Shown here: positions 6,088-8,505 of the stretch, piece after piece
Position numbering within the stretch: the stretch's first letter is position 1
Layout: each line of letters begins with the position of its first letter
Source of the DNA: Omnitrophica WOR_2 bacterium RBG_13_41_10
GTDB taxonomy: Bacteria > Omnitrophota > Gorgyraeia > Gygaellales > Profunditerraquicolaceae
Length of the DNA: 8,505 bases
Reading direction: 5' to 3'
Assembly: GCA_001805465.1 (NCBI GenBank)
Contig: MHGH01000013.1
Coordinates: 32,253-40,757 of the forward strand
Translations under genes and position numbers: made by a program
Notes under the pieces: model-generated
Database searches by the model: none
What the model was told of the DNA's origin: nothing
What the model saw: only the letters and a program-made list of their open reading frames with translations

Positions 6088-8505
6088 TTTATCTGTCCTA
6101 TGATAGTTTTTAATTGTTCGAAGGCTTTGGTAAAATCTTTAGGGTTTGTTCCTCCTGCCTGGGCGAAATCTTTTCTTCCTCCGCCGCTTCCGCCGATTAT
6201 ACTAGCGACATCACGGATAAGTTTTGAGGCATCTAGGCCTTTTTGGCATAAATCCTCTGTAACCCCCATTACCAATAACGCCCTGCCATCCTGGTTGGTA
6301 GCTAAGGCGATAACCGAATTAGTAGTCCTTTCTTTGATCAGGTCCATAGTTTTTCTTAGTAAATTCATATCCGCAGATAGCACTAGCTCTGTGATAACTT
6401 TAATATTATTTATTGGTTCGCCCTTTTTTATAATTTCTTCTACTGAGGATTTAGCGATATCCATTCTTTTTAAATTTAATTGCTTTTCCAACTCTTTTAC
6501 CCGGGCTATTTTCTTTTCTAACTCTTGGGGAATCCTTTCGGTTGTAACATTAAGCAATGCAGCTACCTGCCGCAGGGTATTTTCTTCGCTTTTGATTATC
6601 CTATAGGCTCCTTTAGCGGTAACCGCTTCTATTCTCCTTACCCCTGAGACAATAGATGATTCCTGGGTTATCCTAAAGATGCCAATCTCTCCGGTATGTT
6701 CTAAATGAGTACCGCCGCATAACTCCTGTGAAATATCGCTTGCGGAAATCACCCGTACTTTATCTGCATATTTTTCTCCAAAGAAAGCCAAGGCCCCGGT
6801 TTTTTTGGCACGAGATACCGTCATATCTTTTATGCTTAAGGGGTGATTATCTAAAATATATTTATTTACTGCCTCTTCCACCCTATTCAATTCATCTTGG
6901 CTTATGTTTTTAAAATGGGTAAAATCAAAACGCAGGCGATCCGCAGCCACCAATGAACCCTGCTGCTGGACATGGGGGCCCAGTATTTTTCTTAAAGCTG
7001 CCTGCAATAGATGGGTGGCAGTATGGTTTCTGGCGATATCTAAACGGCGCTCGAGGTTTATCTGGGCTAAAACTGAATCTGTTTTTTTAAAACTGCCCTC
7101 TTTTACCCTGCCGATATGCATAATCACCTTATCCGCCTTTTGGGTATCTATTACTTCAAAAATATTTTTACCTTTAGATATCTGCCCATTATCCCCTACT
7201 TGGCCCCCTGATTCCGGATAAAAAACGCTTTTATCCAGGATTATGGTCGCTGCATCAGCCTTGCTTATTTTTTTTACTTCTTTATTATTTTGAATAATCT
7301 TTAAGATCTTAGCTTGATTCCGATAATCTTTATAACCTAAAAATTTGGTTTCTTTGAGACCCAGATGCAAATCTTTGGCGCTAAAAACATCCCCTTTCAT
7401 TGTGCTTTGGGATTTAGAACGGTTTTTCTGCCCTTCTAACTCATTATTGAATGCCTCCTGCGAAATTCTTATACCATGCTTATTTAACCATTCAGCGGTT
7501 AATTCAAAAGGCATCCCGTAAGTATCATAAAGCTGAAAAGCGATTTTACCCACTTTTAGAGGGTCCTGATTCTTTATAAACTCTTGAAATTTTTCTTTGA
7601 GCACAATATCACTAGATTCTAATGTAGAAATAAAATTTTTCTCTTCGGCCAAAATTATCTCCGAGATATTTTCCCGGCGTTTTGCTAAATCAGGATACGG
7701 CTGCTGCATGATCTGGGCTAATACCGGCACTAATTTATATAAAAACGGTTTTGTTATCCCCGATGCCCTTAAATGTAAGCTGGACTTACGGATTAATTTT
7801 CTGATTACATAGCCCCTAGCTTCATTCGAAGGCAACACCCCATCATATATTGCAAATACAATTGCCCGTAAGTGATCAGCAATTGCATAAGTCAATTCCT
7901 TTTGGTTTACAACTTGCGACTTGCGACTTGCGACTATTTCTTTTATTATCGGCTGGAATAAATCGGTCTCAAAATTATTTTTTACACCCTGCATCACTGC
8001 CGCTAGCCTCTCTAAACCCATCCCGGTATCAATGTTTTTTTTCGGTAGCGGCTCTAATGCGCCATTTTCCTTTCTATTAAATTGGGTAAAGACTAGATTC
8101 CAGACCTCTATAAACCTAGCGCAACTACAAGAAGGATCGCAATTGGGGCTGCCACAACCAATATCTCGGCCCAAATCAAAGAATACCTCAGAGCAGGGGC
8201 CACATGGCCCATTAGGCCCTTTTTGCTTGGCTTCTGAAGGCCAAAAATTTTCTTTATCCCCCAATTTGATGATTTTTCCAGCAGGAACTTTTATTTTATC
8301 CTTCCAGATTAAATATGACTCATCATCATCCTTATAAACCGATACCCAAAGTTTATCTTTATCGATTTTTAGCTCTTCGCTAAGAAACTCCCAGGCCCAA
8401 CTAATCGCCTCTTTCTTAAAATAATCTCCGAAAGAAAAATTTCCCAGCATCTCAAAAAAAGTATGGTGCCCGCAAGTTTTACCTACCTTGTCCAAATCAT
8501 CAGTG
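6084..8505 (-). CDS. alaS: Alanyl-tRNA synthetase, 5' end cut off by window
   Basis: AlaS charges tRNA-Ala and clears mischarged Ser/Gly. The frame is open to the window edge (TDDLDKVGKTCGHHTFF...), so the true start lies beyond 8505; about 60 N-terminal residues are missing of an expected 865-880. The TTG at 8495 is an internal Leu codon in the conserved DLD(N/K)VG segment, not the start. Visible are the class II motif HHTFFEMLGNFSFGDYF, GPNGPCGPCSE, a four-cysteine cluster (C-G-S-P-N-C-D-P-S-C-S-C), IDTGMGLER and LPSNEARGYVIRKLIR of the aminoacylation half. The editing domain has HTATH (7011-7025) and CGGTH (6705-6719), the zinc/editing residues. The C-terminal domain ends with GGSGGGRKDFAQAGGTNP. 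A GTCGCAA array (7912-7935) adds VASRKSQV in a loop before YAIADHLRA. The stop overlaps the hisD start by four bases. Confidence 0.97.
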   Translation of the reverse strand, partial: TDDLDKVGKTCGHHTFFEMLGNFSFGDYFKKEAISWAWEFLSEELKIDKDKLWVSVYKDDDESYLIWKDKIKVPAGKIIKLGDKENFWPSEAKQKGPNGPCGPCSEVFFDLGRDIGCGSPNCDPSCSCARFIEVWNLVFTQFNRKENGALEPLPKKNIDTGMGLERLAAVMQGVKNNFETDLFQPIIKEIVASRKSQVVNQKELTYAIADHLRAIVFAIYDGVLPSNEARGYVIRKLIRKSSLHLRASGITKPFLYKLVPVLAQIMQQPYPDLAKRRENISEIILAEEKNFISTLESSDIVLKEKFQEFIKNQDPLKVGKIAFQLYDTYGMPFELTAEWLNKHGIRISQEAFNNELEGQKNRSKSQSTMKGDVFSAKDLHLGLKETKFLGYKDYRNQAKILKIIQNNKEVKKISKADAATIILDKSVFYPESGGQVGDNGQISKGKNIFEVIDTQKADKVIMHIGRVKEGSFKKTDSVLAQINLERRLDIARNHTATHLLQAALRKILGPHVQQQGSLVAADRLRFDFTHFKNISQDELNRVEEAVNKYILDNHPLSIKDMTVSRAKKTGALAFFGEKYADKVRVISASDISQELCGGTHLEHTGEIGIFRITQESSIVSGVRRIEAVTAKGAYRIIKSEENTLRQVAALLNVTTERIPQELEKKIARVKELEKQLNLKRMDIAKSSVEEIIKKGEPINNIKVITELVLSADMNLLRKTMDLIKERTTNSVIALATNQDGRALLVMGVTEDLCQKGLDASKLIRDVASIIGGSGGGRKDFAQAGGTNPKDFTKAFEQLKTIIGQIK
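7912..7935 (-). repeat. Perfect 7-bp tandem array inside alaS (GTCGCAA, 3.4 copies)
   Basis: The plus-strand unit ACTTGCG is repeated three times plus ACT, without error. The coding-strand unit is GTCGCAA, read as VASRKSQ. It lies between FETDLFQPIIKEI and YAIADHLRAI, a stretch where AlaS homologues vary in length, so the conserved catalytic segments on both sides are undisturbed. Confidence 0.93.

Noticed and set aside
8493..8495. TTG at 8495 as the start of alaS
   Set aside because: The frame is open upstream to the window edge and the surrounding residues (DDLDKVGKT) match an internal conserved segment of AlaS about 60 residues from the true N-terminus.

Overview
This window is a tightly packed, one-directional gene cluster on the minus strand. 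In order of transcription (right to left) it holds alaS (5' end outside the window), hisD, hisB, hisH, hisA, a small outer-membrane-type lipoprotein, hisF, hisI and trpE (3' end outside the window). Neighbours are linked by ATGA overlaps (alaS/hisD, hisF/hisI, hisI/trpE), by 8-10 base overlaps (hisB/hisH, hisH/hisA) or by gaps of 3, 18 and 49 bases. No promoter, terminator, tRNA, CRISPR array, insertion sequence or plus-strand gene could be supported, and there is no non-coding stretch longer than 49 bases.

Functionally, HisI opens the ring of phosphoribosyl-AMP, HisA isomerises ProFAR, HisH and HisF together form imidazole-glycerol-phosphate synthase, HisB dehydrates IGP, and HisD carries out the last two oxidations to histidine. 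HisG, HisE, HisC and histidinol-phosphatase are not in the window. TrpE starts tryptophan synthesis from chorismate, so a trp segment probably continues beyond position 1. AlaS is a housekeeping tRNA synthetase translationally joined to the front of the his genes.

The lipoprotein (lipobox, coiled coil, PG_binding_1 domain) suggests a diderm bacterium. The AT-leaning sequence, the mixed alaS-his-lipoprotein-trp order and the in-gene heptamer arrays resemble what I recall from uncultivated candidate phyla such as Omnitrophota. That assignment is an inference without a database search.

The most unusual feature is a family of 7-bp tandem arrays found four times in 8.5 kb. Three lie in frame inside alaS, hisH and hisF, and one degenerate array fills most of the hisD-hisB gap. 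The units are related (coding strand GTCGCAA, GTCGCAG, GTACAGA and variants). They are stop-free in all six frames and add seven-residue-period hydrophilic peptides (VASRKSQ, VAGRRSQ, VQSTEYR) at loops of otherwise conserved enzymes. A second oddity is a divergent HisB that appears to lack two of the family's metal-binding histidines.
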